46,076 nt of DNA from the NCBI GenBank assembly GCA_015222555.1, contig JADFVM010000320.1, positions 1 through 46,076 of the forward strand, given 5' to 3'. The position numbers and the translations under genes were made by a program. Position 1 is the stretch's first letter. Each line of letters begins with the position of its first letter. The notes under the pieces are model-generated. The model saw only the letters and a list, made by a program, of their open reading frames with translations. It searched no databases and was not told the origin of the DNA. This stretch comes from Pseudomonadota bacterium (GTDB taxonomy: Bacteria > Desulfobacterota > JADFVX01). Shown here piece after piece: positions 44,388-46,076 of the stretch.

Positions 44388-44512
44388 CACTCTGTAAAGA
44401 GCAAACCAGGAGAAATCCTGGGACGCAGAGCCACGGGGCTAAGAAAGTTGTTTAAAATGAGGAAGAAATCTTTCCATTTATTTCACTTTCAAGTCTGCCG
44501 AGCCGCCAGAGA
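44388..44512 (+). ncRNA. GEMM-I cyclic dinucleotide riboswitch, A20 variant
   Basis: The core matches the c-di-GMP-I (GEMM-I) aptamer: GCAAACC (44401-44407), a stem CCAGGA/TCCTGG (44406-44421) capped by the GAAA tetraloop, GGGACGCAGAGCC (44420-44432), then GGGGCTAA and the 3' GCCGAGCCGCC. P1 pairs CTCTG (44390-44394) with CAGAG (44507-44511). The position equivalent to Vc2 G20 is A (44400), which is associated with 3',3'-cGAMP recognition. The equivalent of A47 is kept (44427). The overlap of P1 with the terminator suggests ligand turns the gene on. Confidence 0.88.
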
Positions 44513-44536
44513 AATTAATCTCAGGCGGTTTTTTTT
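44503..44536 (+). terminator. Riboswitch-controlled terminator
   Basis: CCGCC-A-GAGA (44503-44512) pairs with TCTC-A-GGCGG (44519-44528) around AATTAA, followed by eight T (44529-44536). Its 5' arm includes the 3' strand of the aptamer P1, so the two folds exclude each other. Confidence 0.88.
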
Positions 44537-44623
44537 GCACTTTTTTTGTAAAAGGAAGACCTGATGTAATGGTTAAAAGTATAAAAAAACTTTAAGAATT
44601 AAGTTACGTATGAGGAGGTTGTT

Positions 44624-46075
44624 ATGTCATCATCAAATTTATTACTCCAATGGTCGAGTCAAGCGGCGACCTCTATTTTAATATGGATTGTCATTGCAGT
44701 CATTCTCTTGTACGCTGCTCGCAAGCCGGCCCATGAATTAATTTTTTCTCTTTGCAGATTAATTCACAATGCCTTAAGAGTTGCAGGCCGATCTATTATG
44801 ATTGCAGAAAAGAAACTCGCAGACCGTAACAGGGAAGTCCTTCTTGCCGCCGGCGAAGAATCTGTTCAACGATTAATAGAACGTGAATTCCATCGGGTCA
44901 ATGCCGTCGTCAGCCGTGACCTGAGTGGGTATCCTGCCTTTCAGCGTTCATTGAAAGATCAGATTACACGGATCGATGAAGATTACCAGAAAAGCGTTGA
45001 AATTCCACCTTCACCACCGGGCTGGATGCCTGCTGTTGAAGCGGTGGCCAAAATTCCACCCACAGGTGATACGATGGTGGCCAATATTCTGAAAGATATC
45101 AATAAATCAATAGATAAACAACATAACAGGGCTATTGAAGAATATCGCAAGGCAAGCACTGTAAGGCATACTCTTCTTAAAAAGATGATGCCCTTCTGGC
45201 GAAAAATGTCTAATACTCTGGATGAAGTGGATAAGACCATTTCAGGCCTCCTTGAGCGCTCCAAATTCATCGACAGCAAGATGGAAGAGTATGAGCAGAT
45301 CAGAAAGGGCTCTGACAAAGCGGTACGGACGCTGTCATCTTCCTCTATGACTCAATTTGTTATTTCAGGTTTTGTTCTGCTAATAGCGATTGGCGGCGCC
45401 GTGATTAACTTCAATCTTATTGCCTTGCCTATGTCTGAAATGGTCGGCGGCAGCAGCTATATTGGCGGCTTCAAAACCTCAAATGTTGCTGCCATGGTAA
45501 TCATTCTTGTCGAGGTTGCCATGGGCCTCTTCCTTATGGAATCACTTCACATAACCAAGCTCTTTCCCATCATCGGGAGCATGGATGATAAAATGCGGCG
45601 CCGCATGGTCTGGATTTCTTTTTCCATTTTATTTATCCTTGCCGGTATTGAATCGTCACTGGCCTATATGCGTGACATAATCGCCGCCGACATGCAGGCA
45701 TTAAGACAATCCCTGGCTGATGTTACCGCTTCCGGTGAGGTTTCTGGTAGCTGGATCCCCACGGCAGGTCAAATGATAATGGGTTTTATCCTGCCCTTTG
45801 CACTGACCTTTATTGCTATCCCGCTTGAGTCCTTTATTCATTCATCCAGAACGGTTTTAGGTGTTTGTATGGTGGGATTGCTAAGGGTGAGCTCATTTTT
45901 ATTAAGGCTATTTGGGAACATTTCAAGATCAGCAGGTGTAATGTCTGTAGCGATATACGATCTGATTGTCTTTGCGCCTTTGTGGTTCGAGGGGCACCTT
46001 CGTGGTATGAGTAATAAAAAAGGCGAAAAGGCCGATACTTCAGTTGAACATGTTGAGAATGGAGAAATATCATGA
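44624..46075 (+). CDS. Unrecognised multi-pass membrane protein
   Basis: This 483-residue protein has an N-terminal membrane helix (about 17-35), a long charged, helical cytoplasmic or periplasmic region (about 45-240) with coiled-coil character and a proline-rich 'IPPSPPGWMP' near 125, and a C-terminal membrane domain with five or six helices (about 241-263, 287-306, 327-347, 384-404, 410-430 and perhaps 438-452). I cannot assign it to a family. GAGGAGG (44612-44618) precedes the ATG. It is downstream of the sigma-54 promoter and GEMM riboswitch, so its expression should depend on cyclic dinucleotide and nitrogen/stress-type activator input. Its stop TGA overlaps an ATG at 46072, the likely start of a further gene cut by the window edge. 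Confidence 0.8.
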   Translation: MSSSNLLLQWSSQAATSILIWIVIAVILLYAARKPAHELIFSLCRLIHNALRVAGRSIMIAEKKLADRNREVLLAAGEESVQRLIEREFHRVNAVVSRDLSGYPAFQRSLKDQITRIDEDYQKSVEIPPSPPGWMPAVEAVAKIPPTGDTMVANILKDINKSIDKQHNRAIEEYRKASTVRHTLLKKMMPFWRKMSNTLDEVDKTISGLLERSKFIDSKMEEYEQIRKGSDKAVRTLSSSSMTQFVISGFVLLIAIGGAVINFNLIALPMSEMVGGSSYIGGFKTSNVAAMVIILVEVAMGLFLMESLHITKLFPIIGSMDDKMRRRMVWISFSILFILAGIESSLAYMRDIIAADMQALRQSLADVTASGEVSGSWIPTAGQMIMGFILPFALTFIAIPLESFIHSSRTVLGVCMVGLLRVSSFLLRLFGNISRSAGVMSVAIYDLIVFAPLWFEGHLRGMSNKKGEKADTSVEHVENGEIS

Positions 46076-46076
46076 A

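Overview
The window reads as a chromosomal segment of an AT-leaning, Gram-negative bacterium of the broad deltaproteobacterial (Desulfobacterota/Myxococcota-like) type. This is inferred from the many DUF4388 (PATAN) regulators, a GAF-type sigma-54 activator, a sigma-54 promoter joined to a GEMM riboswitch, a non-classical succinate/fumarate oxidoreductase of the SdhABE type, and a chemosensory cluster with HEAT-repeat and MJ0042 zinc-ribbon/receiver proteins. No phage, IS element or CRISPR array was found. Nearly all genes lie on the + strand; only the two leftmost are on -.

Layout: (1) 1-2932, two minus-strand DUF4388/receiver proteins, one cut by the window edge. (2) 3076-8148, sdhA-sdhB-sdhE followed by an overlapping sigma-54 activator. 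(3) 8263-8871, a YciO/Sua5-type gene. (4) 9060-10637, a two-TM methyl-accepting protein, then a decayed stretch holding a CheB C-terminal relic (about 11090-11362). (5) 11391-19728, one good sigma-70-like promoter followed by a tight run: ThiI-like PP-loop protein, LarE, DUF4388-receiver protein, CheY, CheA, ExeA-like ATPase, CheW, CheW. (6) 20082-28398, MCP, zinc-ribbon receiver, HEAT protein, CheR, CheB, GAF protein, CheY. Blocks 5 and 6 together make a complete chemosensory pathway. (7) 28514-31323, TrkA-TrkH potassium uptake; then UvrC. (8) 33448-33972, gene-poor DNA with a 23-bp tandem repeat, then tRNA-Pro. (9) 34088-37342, the conserved order surE-pcm-yqaA-nlpD, then apt; tRNA-Arg with a clear promoter and terminator. 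(10) 37894-44147, a U32 protein, an M16C protease, a PabA/TrpG-type amidotransferase and SixA. (11) 44340-46075, a sigma-54 promoter, a GEMM-I cyclic-dinucleotide riboswitch with overlapping terminator, and an unrecognised multi-pass membrane protein that overlaps the next gene.

The most interesting unit is region 11. A near-perfect -24/-12 element is followed by an aptamer whose position equivalent to Vc2 G20 is A, the base associated with 3',3'-cGAMP recognition. The aptamer's P1 strand is also part of the terminator, so ligand should permit readthrough. The gene controlled is a membrane protein I cannot assign to a family. Second is the SdhABE complex, whose B subunit carries the extra cysteine expected for a second [4Fe-4S] cluster in place of [3Fe-4S].
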